DNA of 64,000 nucleotides from Sipunculus nudus (taxonomy: Eukaryota; Annelida; Sipuncula; Golfingiida; Sipunculidae), in contig CM049309.1 in the NCBI GenBank assembly GCA_026874595.1, forward strand, positions 48,282,079 to 48,346,078. Reading direction: 5' to 3'. A program made the position numbers and the translations under genes. The number at the start of each line of letters is the position of its first letter. Positions within the stretch are counted from its first letter, which is position 1. This document shows, piece after piece, positions 47,070-59,949 of the stretch. A model generated the notes under the pieces. The model was not told the DNA's origin and made no database searches. It saw nothing but the letters and a program-made list of their open reading frames with translations.

Positions 47070-48177
47070 TGCTGATATGCGATATGAGCTCCCTCAGCCT
47101 GAAAAATGGACATTGACCAAAAATGTTACAAATATTCATTAGAGAAAGGTAACCGCGTTTTCAGTGCGTCGTAGCCGATGTGCCCTTATGATGATGTGCT
47201 GTTAGATATGTTGTTAGAACCCACTATATGGCAGAGTTAATGATTTTCTGTTTTTGGTTTGAACAAACTGGAAAAAAATTGAGACTGAAATATAAGGTAT
47301 ATTATGTAGGTATTTGACACGTTTCCTTTCCATTGTTATGGATGCCGATAGAATCAAAGCAGGTTGCGATGATGGCGCTTCTGTTGTTGATAGACAAAGC
47401 TTACAACGAACGTTGTGCATAGGATGATAATGATAAAATGCACAGCATGATGAAACCAGAAAAGACAGAACATATAGTAATACACAAAGCATGACTGATT
47501 ATACAGGTTAGATGCATTATTGCTATCTATCAAATATATCTTTCAAATAAATCCATGGTTACAGAAGGTTCCCATATTCTACATACAACCGTAGGTGTAG
47601 GTAGCCTCTGTGGTTCTATGATGACTACAAATATTATGAGATACAGTTATTATAATAACCATTATGCCTTTATTGTCCGACAATAAATGTTATATAAATG
47701 CACCAATTGATAAATATGGTTTACGCAATGAAAACGGAATTGTTACCACTTAGCATTGTGCGTTCACAGGGTGGACACCTGGTCAAGAGAGTAATGTAGC
47801 TGAAACCGACACACACATATAAAGTGCTACTAAATGTAATTTAACTCCTAATCCATTACATATTCAAGGAATCATTGCAGCATCTTCACAACGGGATCAG
47901 TGCAAGACATCCTTGCACGAGTGATTTACGGACTTAATGTAAGGAATACTCGGAGCTCTTAGATATTCGTATCCATTCATTCAGACAATGGTGGTATCTA
48001 CATAATAGGGTCAGTCCGAGAACTTTTCTTCGATATAAAAATTACAACCAACCTCAAGATTAAAAAATTATACATATAAAATTGGAAAGAACATACTCGC
48101 ATGGCAAACATGACAAAATAAATATAATATGACCACATGTGTGAAAGGAAAATGGTTCATGCTGAATATTACAAGTA
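46800..48177. other. Non-coding interval with (TG)n
   Basis: It holds a poly-G run (46905-46921) and a (TG)n microsatellite (47034-47068). The rest is AT-rich with no supported exon. Confidence 0.4.
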
Positions 48178-49510
48178 CAGTCGATCCTGCTGAATTTTAT
48201 ATCGTATAATTGTATATCCCGTTTAACTGTATAAAATCATGAAATCCAAAACCATTTCCTTTGTCTTCTTAATAAAATTCTGCGTTTATATATAAATATC
48301 AGATAAATTTATATATCGAGTAATTGTATAGTAAAACCGTCCATTAGGCACGACAATCCCGGATATTCATGTGCTTGCAACGGTCTCACGCCCGACAGGT
48401 TTGAATGGTTACCCCATGGACCACTGACCACTCTTTCTTCTAATTAGCCTTTGATATGACTCGAGCCATTGGCTGAAATGGTTTCCCTCCTTGATTACAC
48501 GCTTAATTAAATGTGTGATTAATATGTTAATTCTACACGTGCTCCCCGGACAAACTGTCAACGGGTAGGTTGCATTATAAAAACAGGATACACTATAAAC
48601 ATGGTTTTTATTCGAGAGCATTACCTGTACGGCCAATCGGTGAATATGTTTTATAATTCATAATAAAATCCGTAAGGAAAACAGTATTAATTCGCTTTTT
48701 TATAGTTAATTCGAAGTATGAATCTGTATTTTCCTGGCCTTATGTGGCCTCTCACCTTATTGACCTTTGCCATATTCACGTGATCGGTATGCAGCCAGCC
48801 ATGCACACTGCGTATATTCGTACTCACAATGGTTTTGAGAAGAAACGATCTCTGGCGGAAGGATGACGTTTTTACAGACCACACACCTACATGTAAACGT
48901 GCAGAAAGTATTTTTTAAAGTTTAAAAAGGAAGCCAATACGTGTTATATAAATCATTTTTTAAGGAATCTTTATGACCTTTGACACATTCTCGTGATCGT
49001 TTATTTGTCGGCAATTTTGCAGCATCGCTTTTTATAGATAATATACACGAACAGGTGAATGTACAGTAATTCTCTATTTCCTGACTTGAAACAAATAAAA
49101 TGTTTAATGATAAACCAAAATCCTTGAGGAATCGTATTAAACCTTCTACAACATTTGATATATTCATGTGATCGATAAGCTGTCAGCCATTGGCACGGAT
49201 ATCTTTTTTCATCAATAATAAATGAAAAAAGTGAATATACAGTATTTTTTTCGTAGGAGGTGTATAAATGATTAATAAATAAATTATATAAACTAATAAA
49301 TTGAAACATCATTGAATGAAAAATTCCAAAACAGATAATTCAGAACCATCTGAATAATACGAGAAACACACGCAAGCCATCCGATGGCAATTCATAGTAT
49401 TAAAGTGACGGCTATAACATTGAAGATTAACACACCGTTTATTTGAATAGCCCGCTTAAATGAATATTATCGATTAACAAATACGATATTCAATTAAACG
49501 GGATCGACTG
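48178..49510. mobile_element. pogo/Tigger-like non-autonomous DNA transposon
   Basis: The left end CAGTCGATCCTGCTGAATTT and right end (inverted) CAGTCGATCCCGTTTAATTG are flanked by TA (48176-48177 and 49511-49512). Inversion similarity continues for about 45 bp (ATATCGTAT shared). CAGTCGA(T/C) ends with TA duplication fit the pogo/Tigger branch of Tc1/mariner. There is no transposase frame in its 1333 bp. Inside, three diverged copies of a TTGACCTTTGCCATATTCACGTGATCG-like block, each beside a hairpin-like CAGCCA segment, lie near 48760, 48975 and 49150. Confidence 0.72.
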
Positions 49511-49512
49511 TA

Positions 49513-51862
49513 ATATAGATAGAATACAACAAATCCCAAACTATTGACCAACTAATGACCGTTACATAGTAATGTCTTTATAAACGTACTTTTCAGAATC
49601 TTTACAGTTTAATAAAGAGGATGAAACAGGATACTAACTATATATGCTAATCCTCAGTCCATAATCTTCATACAAGCATGGCGTCGATACATAATGCAAA
49701 AAGAGTGCAATAACCTACCATACTAACTTAACACGCCACATGCTGGTCATGAGTATTCCGTACAACTGGCAAACAACCTAGCTGACATATGACCTATGTC
49801 GACAACATCCATGCATATATTTCTTAAATTTATCATTAAACTAAATAGTTGCATCTGGATAAAATCAATCTTATACTTGTGTCTAGTAATACAAGCAAGA
49901 AATGAAATATTATTATGAACACAATTTGGCTTAGTGTATGTGTACGTTTTAGACTAAGTGATGACGGTTGTGAAGGTTTATAAGTCTTTTGCAACATTAT
50001 CCTTCTTACGGTAAAATTAGCATAGTTAATGTCAAAATGGTGCATCAATAAAATCGCGCACAACATTAAACGATGGAATCACAATTCATTTCATGTACAA
50101 ATGGAATATAAATCCGCGGTTATATTTATAATAAAAATATCTCGAAATGTGTCATATTGCTTTAGCCTCATTCAGAATGTTATGACAGAAATATCGGTGA
50201 TATGCTATTGGTATTTTAGCACTAAAACAAACCTCAACACGGAAATACATTTCTCATTTCTAGATTGAACAGTGACAACGTTCAGCAATAGGATAAATAA
50301 ATTAAAATCAATGACACAAGCTTTGACAGCCAAAGCGATCTGGAATACATACCATCTTAAAAATATCGTCTACCTCCCTTTTTTTCACTCTAGCATGCAC
50401 ATATGCGACAACAGGTTGAGTCTATATATTCGAGGTTAAAATGACTTTGTTTTCCGCTAACCAATATTTATAAGAGGAATTTTCTTTCTCGACATTAATG
50501 TGCATATCATGTTTGCGTACAGCTCTGTCAGAAAACTGTCACTTTTGTATATATGGCTGTATTGAAATGACAGTCTTTAGACAGACTACACAGAGAAAAT
50601 GAACTCCAGAGGTAAAACAACATTTGATTGACGTTGATAAATGTCAGTATCAAGAGCAATATAATATGTTTAAATATACATGACAAGATACAATATTTTA
50701 CAAGTATTGCCTGTTTCAAATGAGCGCAGTTTCCCGAAAAGAATGAACGGGTTCTGTGCCATGGTGGCCCTTCTCCATGAATCAATGTTCAAACTAAAGG
50801 TGTTGTCTTATTATGTTTAAAATGACGATGCATATGTCATAGTTGTTTTGTTAAATATAAATAAGCTCCATATGCGAAAACATGAGATATGAAACTAAAT
50901 AAAATTCACTAAACGTTTTGGTTTCGTAAATATTTTATTATCATACGATCATCCCGTCTAATGTTTACTTGGTTAGTTCTGCTGACTTGGATAAATGAAC
51001 TGAATATATCCGGGTGACTTACTACCATAGGGGCGTGTAGGTAATTTTTTATGGTACCACACCAGGATTACTTAGTCAACTGCTGTTCTCTTTCAATCCG
51101 GTCTGCTAATTTAAATATAACAAATGCATATTTACAGTAAAACTCGTTTATTTTTTTTCTAAGAAATCTGCCATTGATTACTAAGATTTTCTCTTGATGT
51201 TAGGGGAATTTAGTTGATAAGTATTTAGTATTACATAAAATGTTCATAATCACATGCCTTTTTTGAAGATACTGTTCTTGAAATATAAATTCCGTAACGT
51301 AAGATTTAGATTGATTGCTTTTGCAAGAGCTCTCTTTAAAACGAGGCTTAAGGGATCGAGAAGCAGTAACAGCGGTTAATAATTGACTGTAAAATTTCAT
51401 TTTTTCCGTAGGAGAATAACATTTTCTTTCTCTTCATTAGAGGAAAAATTTCATAACTCAACAAGACTTAAGTTCAGATTACCCTAATAATATATCAAAT
51501 TCGGATAAAAGTTTTGTAGATTCGTGCCAGGTGATTTCACGGTGGGGCGGCCAGGCTGGAAGTGAAACTGAAGGTGTTTTCCCGAAAATTCGTGCTACGT
51601 AATCTAAAGGGTATAAATATACGAAAGGTGTTGATCCCGTCGAGATGATTGATGTGTTTTCTTTTTTTGTTTGCTGTTCATGAATATCTGCTGGGCAAGT
51701 CTCCTGCCAACAACATAAACAATACGTTTTATTTTAATACATTTAATTGATCGGCTGTTCAAGTCAAACTATAAATGTCACAAAATTTTGTGGATCTGTT
51801 TTCAATACATCAATTTTTATTTTTTTAATTATCAGCTGAAAAAAATTCCCGGAGAGACCAAC
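49513..51862. other. Non-coding interval upstream of copy 4
   Basis: AT-rich DNA with no recognisable exon or repeat family. Short frames have no domain. The copy 4 promoter must lie near 51.7-51.86 kb. Confidence 0.35.
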
Positions 51863-53119
51863 ATGCTCCAGATCTTCCTATACGTTTGGTTTTCTTTTAC
51901 AACAGGTTTGTTATTTGATTGCTCACTTCTTTTCATGTTGTATGTTACGTTAGGTTCTATACGATCGGATATTTATTATGAGAAAAATTGTATTTGATAA
52001 AATTGCTGCTTTTGTGGCTGACGATAAGATATCCTTTTTATTTCTTCGTCTTCTCTTTATTCAGAGTTTGCTTCTACGAAACTGGTGGCGTTTGGGCCCG
52101 CTTTGTTAAATCGTACAAGCCTAGACACATGGCACAATATGAACATCATCCCCCATCCAGACGGATTATTAGAGTCAGGAAACGGTTATTCAGTGAGCCA
52201 GTTCAGATTTTTTGCGAAAGAAGAAGGGAAGCTGCATTTCCAAATTTGGAGGCCAGCTTATTTAATCAACGCCTACCGTTTAGTGGCAACCTCGCATCAA
52301 TACTCAGCAACACATGTAGGTATCCATCACGTGTCATTACCCTTTAAAATGACATTCAAAGATGGCGATGTTGTTGGTTTTCACACAGAGGGGCCTGGCA
52401 TAATACCCTTTGACGAAATTGAATGTGCAGGCAAGAACACATTGTACAGAGTGGTAAACAATATAAATAGTATAATGAACGGCACCGTTTATACATTTTA
52501 TATGGAGATAAAAATACCTTGCCGGTACTATTCTGTTCAAGCAATTATAGAGATTCGGGGTGTGAAGAAAGGTGTGTATGGTTGCTTTTTCTAGAGTTTT
52601 TCCGATTTATCCTTTTTTGTTCTTGTAATGCGTAATACCGATGCTGTTATAGTGTCGCTTAAAATGCTCTTATAGTTATATAGATAAAGTATTAAATGAC
52701 TGTGTGAAGGTTTGATATCTAAGATGGCGAAAATTCAATATAACGTTAAATCGTTGAGCATCATCATCTTAAGAACGTAACGATTATGTTCTCTGTAACA
52801 TTTAATCTGTCAGATCACTATAAATGTATTATATTATTATGCTAAAGATCAAAATCAGAGACCAATATCCAGAGCGATGCTATGGATCCGGATGTTAAAA
52901 GACCGGGTTGTAAAAATGATTGATTCAGTGCAAGTTGAAGTCCCGAGTCGAATTGTCTGTGCTGCAACATGCCTTACTGAAACTGTATGTCGGAGCTTCA
53001 CATTTGAAGGTAGTAGCGGCATTTGTTGGTTGAATAGTGGCGAACAAGAAGAAAATGATAAATACCAAATGAAGAAGCAAGCAGATTATTATGTTTCGCA
53101 TTTCGTCAGCATAGAGTGA
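51863..53119 (+). CDS. Secreted beta-domain + PAN protein, copy 4 (intact)
   Basis: The three exons are 51863-51905 (signal peptide MLQIFLYVWFSFTTG), 52065-52571 and 52848-53119 (stop TGA), with phase-1 GT-AG introns of 159 and 276 bp, giving 273 aa. The beta domain keeps IIPHPDG, QFRFFAKEEGKLHFQIWR, VGIHHVSLP, KDGDVVGFHT, IIPFDEIECAG and IPCRYYSVQAI. The PAN exon has MLWIRMLKDR and cysteines VC, ATC, VC and ICW. An alternative in-frame acceptor for exon 3 lies 9 bp downstream. It is closest to copy 1 in the central domain. AATAAA at 53131-53136, 12 bp after the stop, is a very near poly(A) signal. It faces the membrane receptor gene, which is read in the other direction from about 58.35 kb. 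Function unknown. Confidence 0.82.
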
Positions 53120-53130
53120 CTATCAGAAAA

Positions 53131-53136
53131 AATAAA
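53131..53136 (+). terminator. Probable poly(A) signal of copy 4
   Basis: AATAAA 12 bp downstream of the stop codon. Copy 3 has one at 37813-37818, 35 bp after its stop, so short 3' UTRs may be usual in this family. Confidence 0.5.
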
Positions 53137-53139
53137 GTT

Positions 53140-54756
53140 AAAGAGATAGTTAGTTTTATATTCTGGCGATTATAAGGTTATTAAATTCGGGACTGAACAA
53201 TTGGAGAAATGGAGAAATTGGAAAAAAATCCCCACTTACTCAGACAGAATGGCAGAAATAAGAAGCTATATACCTGTGCTTTTAAATTGATTACCTGTTA
53301 GCTGTAAGTATAGTTGAAAACATTAAAAATGAGAAACGTAACAGAAATATAGGAATATTGGCATTAAATATCATGCCCCAACTGGGCTTCTACATGTAGT
53401 AAACAACTGCAAAGCATACCGAAAGATAGCGTACTAGACCAGTACAAGTCTTATGTTTATAAGTATGTCTTAACTTGATGAACCCAGTTTAATTACATAC
53501 ACATACGGGCTTCACTAAATATACATTGGTATGCCTCTTTATCATAGTCACCTAGAAATATTACCTAGAGTTATTACGCGCATGCGCGATAAACGTTCTA
53601 TTGCTTCTGGGCATATTACACACAATCAAATAACCGTAGCTGAAAAGTAGCTTTCCATACCAGTCATGGATTCTGACATATTTTACAATGGTATGCCACG
53701 GGGTTGTCCTTAAAGGTTTTCATGATGATGTAAATATACCTTGTTTTAAAAGACACATATATCCGCATTATGCCTTAGGTTCCCTTATTTAACGGAAGTG
53801 ATTTCTATGACGTGTAGTACATTAATTACACATTATGTTCTACTTAATATAAGTTGGAAAGATATTACTTAATTTCCTTTTGTAGACGCGGGGTTCATGC
53901 ATTACACATAAGGAAATTTCGCACACTGGAATATATGTAATATGATTTTATATAGCTCGTGTTATGTAAATGTTTTCACACAGAAACATTATTTATATAT
54001 CATTTTGGTAATATGGAACTTTTACAACGTAAAAGCACCAACCATGTTCGCATTTTGTCTGATAATTACCTGTGAATTTTTATATTATTATAACCTTTGT
54101 GCAGTGATATAAATATAATTACACGTCATCATTTTTGTAAAGGTGCTGTTTGTGAAGCACCTGTCAATACCTGGCGGGTTATGTATAACACAATAGAGGT
54201 ATACTACCACTGTCCTGCTGTGTTATAGAATTGTAATGCTGACTTTACCTTATCATGTGTACCTTATCATGAGTAAAATTTCATAAAGAAACGTCTTAAA
54301 GTGTCTTAAAAACTAATAGATGGACAGAGTTGAAGTTTAGTGTCCTTGTTAATATTGGAAACTTTAGTGTCATTAGGTATTAGTGACACAGCTATAATAC
54401 TAGTATTTATGTGGTTGTTTTATTTTTTGTTCATCAATGTATGCAAGATCAAGATTGTTTTTAAATAAAAATTACAGATGATAAATTAATCTCTTGACTT
54501 ATACGTCTGACTTTAGATCATAAAATTGATGTATGTTTGGCAACTTTTAATGTTTGAACAAAACGCCTTACCAGATCTTAAAAAATTACAAATTCAGGTT
54601 TTCCCTGTAATTGGTCCATTTGGGGTAAATATTCAAACTAAAATTTCAATTTCTGAAAACCGATGACCTTTAAATTTGTTTTTCTTATTCATCCTGGCTG
54701 ACTTGCCTGCTGTATGACAGTAGAGGTGCAAGATATTATTTTGTTGGTACTTTGTT

Positions 54757-54825
<69 letters not shown>

Positions 54826-57800
54826 CCTTTCATGCTGATTATCTGTTTATTATAAAAAGGTTTATCAAAATCGGGCAAAATGAGTCCTTAAAAAACGGAC
54901 TGACTAGTGAAATTTCTCCTTAAGTTAATTTGAGGGACAATCTATGCAAGATATATAAAATACAAATTCCTTAATACTTTCAAATTTACTTTTTTTTATC
55001 TTGGTCAATTTTATCAGTTGGTAAATTTCTTTAAATTTGGACAAACTAAATATTTATTTAAAAAACTGGAACGCAGCAGTCTTAATTTTCATGAATTTTG
55101 CATGATCATTGAGAGAAGCGACCTACTTTATATTAGACACTGTTCCGACACAATAACTTTTATATTGAGAGTTTAATCCTAAAAAAAGAAGCATTTCAGG
55201 AGATTAGATTGCCCGATTTGTTAAAACAACGGTGGATCTACTCTGCTTATATATGTCTTAAGAGCATACCGGACGTCTAGAAAGATGCTCTATTTATGTC
55301 TTATTTTGTAGGTAAATGGGTACATACATACCTTTGAACACGATTTGTGTTATGTACGGTAACTATCGACTTTGCTTCTCAGCGCCATCTAGTATTCAAA
55401 CGTTGAACGACTTAGAAGTTAAAGACATCTATCTTTCCGATTAAAAGTAAGCTTTTATCATACTTCAGCTCAACAAAGTAAAACGTTTTATATTCTCTTT
55501 GGCAATCCACCCAAATGTATAAGGATATACAAAGGAATTGTCCTATTCTAATGCCTTACTTAAACGATATGTGTTTCACTAAATTAACACATGATTGCAA
55601 TGATATGCATTAGCGGTTTACTGTGATCAATAATGAAGACATTTGCTGAGGTATCACATTGGTGTTTGCATCTGTATTTGCTGTGATTAAAAGATAGGAA
55701 ACAGATCTGCATCATAATCTGAGATGTCAAAATATTTAAAACTGTTGTCATTCGGTGGACCAGTACTGGAATTTGTTTTATCTAGTTTATATATGCTGTA
55801 TTTATTTTATAGGATTCAAAAGCTTACTTATTTGTTTGCTGATTAAAACACTTCAAAGTAGCAGAAAGATAACTTCTTTATAATTTTTGTTTACATTAAT
55901 TAACCAACTAACTTATATATTGAACCCTAATTAAGGTAAATGTACCTTATATGTGACATTTAATGTAATGAACTCTTTACCTGTGTTCCATCAGGTTTTC
56001 CTTATCTTTGGATATTTTTATTAAGGTAGGTGATCCTGAAGAGTTGTTTTTCATAATAATATTATAACTTTTACAACTGTTTCACTTTCTCAGTTAAAAC
56101 AAATTAATAGATTTTAAGAAATTTTTACCCTTGTGTTATATATATATATATTATTCTGTATAATATATTTTTATTATTTTATATTATATGCTTATTATTA
56201 TTTACGTATTTAAGCTATGTCTTGGGTTAGGAAGTTTTATTTTGCAGAGATTAAGTCGGACTGAAATCCTCTGACGTAACGTTATACCCCACTCAGGTTT
56301 ACCACGTTGGGTTATGCTAATCATTTATTGGAAATCTTCGTTAATAAACCGGCAAAGGCAGCTGCCTTAACTTATCGCAAAAGATCCGTTTAATTAATGT
56401 CTCATTCGTGCTATAAGAGCGCATCGTTTACGTTTTCCAGGATTCAAAGATCAAGGGCTGCATAGTGAGAGTGAAATAAAAGGTTCAGCTGTTACCCAGA
56501 CCTTGAATCTATGTCTGCCATTGCTGTTTTTCATCACCTAAAGGACCCAGCAGGGGCAAATATAATACAAGGGTGTTGTCTTTAATAATGTTATAATATA
56601 CATCTTAACATTTTGAGCGTGTGAGTCAAGTACATGAATGATGATTTGGCATGGACGTTTCATAATTCTGCCAAAGCATACTCTTCAGTAAGTTTTTATG
56701 ATAAAAATTTAAAAAAAAATCTTGTTGGTCGGTTAAGCTGTTACGCAACCTAAATACCGGTTGTTAGCTGGTTAGAACACAATCATCTTCAATTTTCTAA
56801 ATTAAAAGAAAGCATACTACTAAAATAATCTTACTTAGATAAAATTGGACTGATCATTTGAGCTTTCCTATCTCTCATATATCTACGCGTTACTGTGCCA
56901 GAAGTTTATTGTTGTAGTCAGTGTAAATTATTGGTTGTGTACTGAGATCAATGCGTTTTAGAAGTTAAAGGATACCTATCAACAATATTTTTTATCGAGC
57001 ATCATTAATGTTGTTAAGATAAGGTCAAAGGACTAATTATTAAAAGCAAAAATGTTTATGAAAATATCCCATGTTTTATATTGAAGTTCATATAAATGTT
57101 ACAGACAACAAAAGAATCTGGTCGGATCTATTAGAATGGGATCGACAGCAGAGCTTGTAATTTATACATGGAGAACGTTATTAAGTTTTCCTTGCACGTT
57201 AACTCAGCTTTTCGATATGACCTCTTTCAGTGTAATGTGGGTTATATTGGGTCAGGAAAACACAAATCATTCATTCAGTATCCACACCACAACGCCCATT
57301 GAACCTTCCTTATAATGCTTATCCTCATCGACCTTTGCAAGACATAAATGACAGCGTGACGTCATATGTAATCTGCAGACTTTGATCATTCCACTTAGGA
57401 TAAAAAAAGCTAACACAATGGACAGCAACGATTGAATGCAAATAAATGTTGCTTTGTGTATATTTATTCAATCAGTTATATAATACATTGTCCACATGTA
57501 CGGCTGTACGGAACAGTATAAACTCAAAAAATCCAGCGCGTCTTTTACCAGGGTGTAATGAAGTATTATTAATAATAAATGCACTTTGAACTATCACGGA
57601 CAAACATATATTTGCTCGTTACAGTGACGACGGTTTTACACTGGCATTGCCTCACATAATTCTAAACTCGGCCCTTTACTGGACTAAATGTTTGTGAAAA
57701 CGATACTAACTGTATTGTATACAAAAAACGCCCGAGGAACATTAACAGTTTAAATAGCAGTTGTTAAATCATAAATGCACATTTACAACCAGGTTAAATA

Positions 57801-58352
57801 ACAGCTACTGAGTCACAAATGTAGATTAACAAACAAATATTAATAATGAGTTATAGTGTGTTTTCATTAATTAAGTTAAAGCTGCAGCTTTCGAAAACGT
57901 GGTGAAATTCGGTTTGTAAGCTATTACAAACAGTTGTGAATATGTCTCTTGAAGAAGAAACACACACAACATATAATATTAATTCTGAAGGGTTGTGACA
58001 ATGATTCTTGTACTATGGAAAATAATTGATTCTACATTTTTTCTGAACAAAATATATTACTGAAGAACAATTATGAGTAGGTATCTCGATGCAGACAAGC
58101 ACATTTTACAGAAATTATGTAGGGAAAATACCCAAAACAAGCCTTATTAATCGCTCAATCACTGTGATTCAAAATTACGGATTACTCAAATAAGCCTTTA
58201 GATAAAAAAAATAAGATTAAAAATATGGTAAAGATTGTTTAGTGATTATGGGAATTTCTAAAGCATACAGCTGCTAATAAAATCGAGCAGAGCACATCCT
58301 TGATCCGTTACCCTACATGCTATACACAAAAATAGAGATGTGCAAAGTACGG
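53140..58352. other. Intergenic region between copy 4 and the receptor gene
   Basis: No exon supported. It contains a perfect NRF-1-type site CGCGCATGCGCG (53577-53588), a (TA)n run (54760-54822) and a CTCF-like core TAGATGGCGCT on the - strand near 55380. The right end is probably the receptor's 3' UTR: on the - strand an AATAAA lies at 57463-57468, about 0.9 kb past the stop. Confidence 0.4.
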
Positions 58353-58564
58353 TCAACGGTGCTGCAGCGACTCGTAATCTGCTGGGAGAGACACGGTGAT
58401 CTGTTTTGGATCAAGGTTGTCGTAGTGGTTTGATGGAGCATTTCTCTTCCTACCAGGCTCAACCATCTCGTATGCCGTGTCTGCTGGAGGCGACCCATTT
58501 GTGGCTGATGGGTTTACTCCCCTTGCTGATGCCACAGTGACGATTTCGTACTCTTCACCATAAA
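58353..58564 (-). CDS. Type I receptor, last exon: cytoplasmic tail with four tyrosine motifs
   Basis: The acceptor CTGTTTTTAG precedes 58564; the exon starts in phase 1 and stops with TGA at 58353-58355. It encodes about 70 residues, hydrophilic and without a domain fold, with tyrosine motifs in order: EEYEIVTV, DTAYEMVEP, NHYDNLDP and ADYESLQH. TAYEMV fits the ITSM consensus TxYxx(V/I). YEIV, YDNL and YESL fit YxxI/L/V-type SH2-binding motifs, with YDNL and YESL 12 residues apart. This is the kind of tail expected of a phosphotyrosine-signalling adhesion or immune receptor; no kinase or phosphatase domain is present here. It is assigned to the same gene as the exons at 59859, 62956 and 63601 by strand, order and theme. 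The phase junction with the exon at 59859 does not fit directly, so one small exon is probably missing. Confidence 0.72.
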
Positions 58565-59858
58565 CTAAAAACAGGATGTGATGAAAACCATAAACATTTA
58601 ACTTTAACAACTGTATGGAGCATTCCCATAGGTACTCGGCGTCAATTTAAATTCGTTATTTATGCTAAACTGACTCGAACTGACAGCTACCTTATAACCA
58701 CATTGGGGCGTTACACAAGAACATATTCCTTATATCCCTAAAATATATATTATGAAACTATAAAGCGCCTAGGGAGCGCAGATCTTCGCCAATGAAGTTT
58801 CGTTTTTCGGGGTTGTCATTATATTTAAAAAAAATGTTTATATGATTACTTTGAATATAATATCATTATTATAATTCGTTATAATAATTCACCTAAAATG
58901 GGATTATATCATAAATATTTGAAGATATGATATGATATATGAGAAGAATAATTGTACAACTCGCTGCTTAAAAAGGGAGAAAAAATATAAGCGGACGAAC
59001 GCTATTTGTACAATTAAAAAAATATAATTGCTTAAACAAAAAGGCAAATGAACTCGAAACCTGATCAACATTTAATGAATTATGTATACTTTCAAGTATT
59101 GTGTACATAAACCCCCTTGTGTATATTGGTATCCATTCAGTAGACCATTGTAAAAACAGTGTGCGCTTCGTATAAAGAGCAAGAAGTTTCGTGTGTCACG
59201 GTTTACTACTCTGAGAAAATAATAGTTCATTTTACACTTCCACTTTGTTCCCACTTGATCGAACTTTTATGACATAACGACTATTTTATCGTAGCCATGC
59301 GTCCGTTGCCAGCAAAACGGATACCAGACCAGAGAGGAAAGCCCAGGAGCCAACGTTGTTATATTTCGTCTTTGCTGACAGCTAAGCTGCCCGGTAGGCG
59401 CGTGCATGGGCCACAAGCTCACAAAGGGAGGCAAGCAACCTGCTGGCACAGGGCTCAGACTGTGCTAGTTTTACACTGAGGCCTTGTTCAATTACGAAGA
59501 CACTCTAACTGCAGTGCGCAGAAAATAATCATATAACAAACTGGTGACACCCATGACACACAACTAATTATTTTAAAATTCGGTGCATTTTTCTATAATG
59601 TTTAAGAGGTTAAACAAGAAGAAAACATTAAAATTTGAGAAACAACTACATATCTACCTACAGGTGCAGGTTTCTCTATTAATTCAGTTAAAAAGAGTAA
59701 TTTCACCAACAAAATGAAAAATTTTAAACAGACAAACTGGTAATTATGAAAACTGATAGTTGATGCACGTGTTTCAGTGTATATATAATCACTACCCTGT
59801 AATTTGCAAGATACACTCTCTGCTGTTAATATGCCTTAGGATATATCAACAAGGTCAC

Positions 59859-59949
59859 ATTTAAAGGCAAGAGTATATCTGAATTTGATGCTTGTGTCCC
59901 AGATTGGTTCTGGTTCTTCTGTTTCTCAAGGCACACTTTCTTTGAATAT
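59859..59949 (-). CDS. Type I receptor, probable juxtamembrane exon
   Basis: The acceptor TTTCACTTTCATCAG is followed by RYSKKVCLEKQKNQNQSG. The incoming phase 2 matches the transmembrane exon's end, completing an Arg codon, so the join reads FFFQR-YSKKVC: a positively charged stop-transfer with a cysteine that could be palmitoylated. The proposed donor (AAT/GTGACC) is weak and leaves in phase 0, whereas the tail exon enters in phase 1, so this 3' boundary or an unseen further exon remains open. Confidence 0.5.

Noticed and set aside
59267-59479. Opposed 60-residue frames in a GC-richer patch; possible extra membrane exon of the receptor (LVSVLLATDAW)
   Set aside because: The frame has internal stops, no acceptor in the required phase, and the gene already has a good TM exon at 62956.
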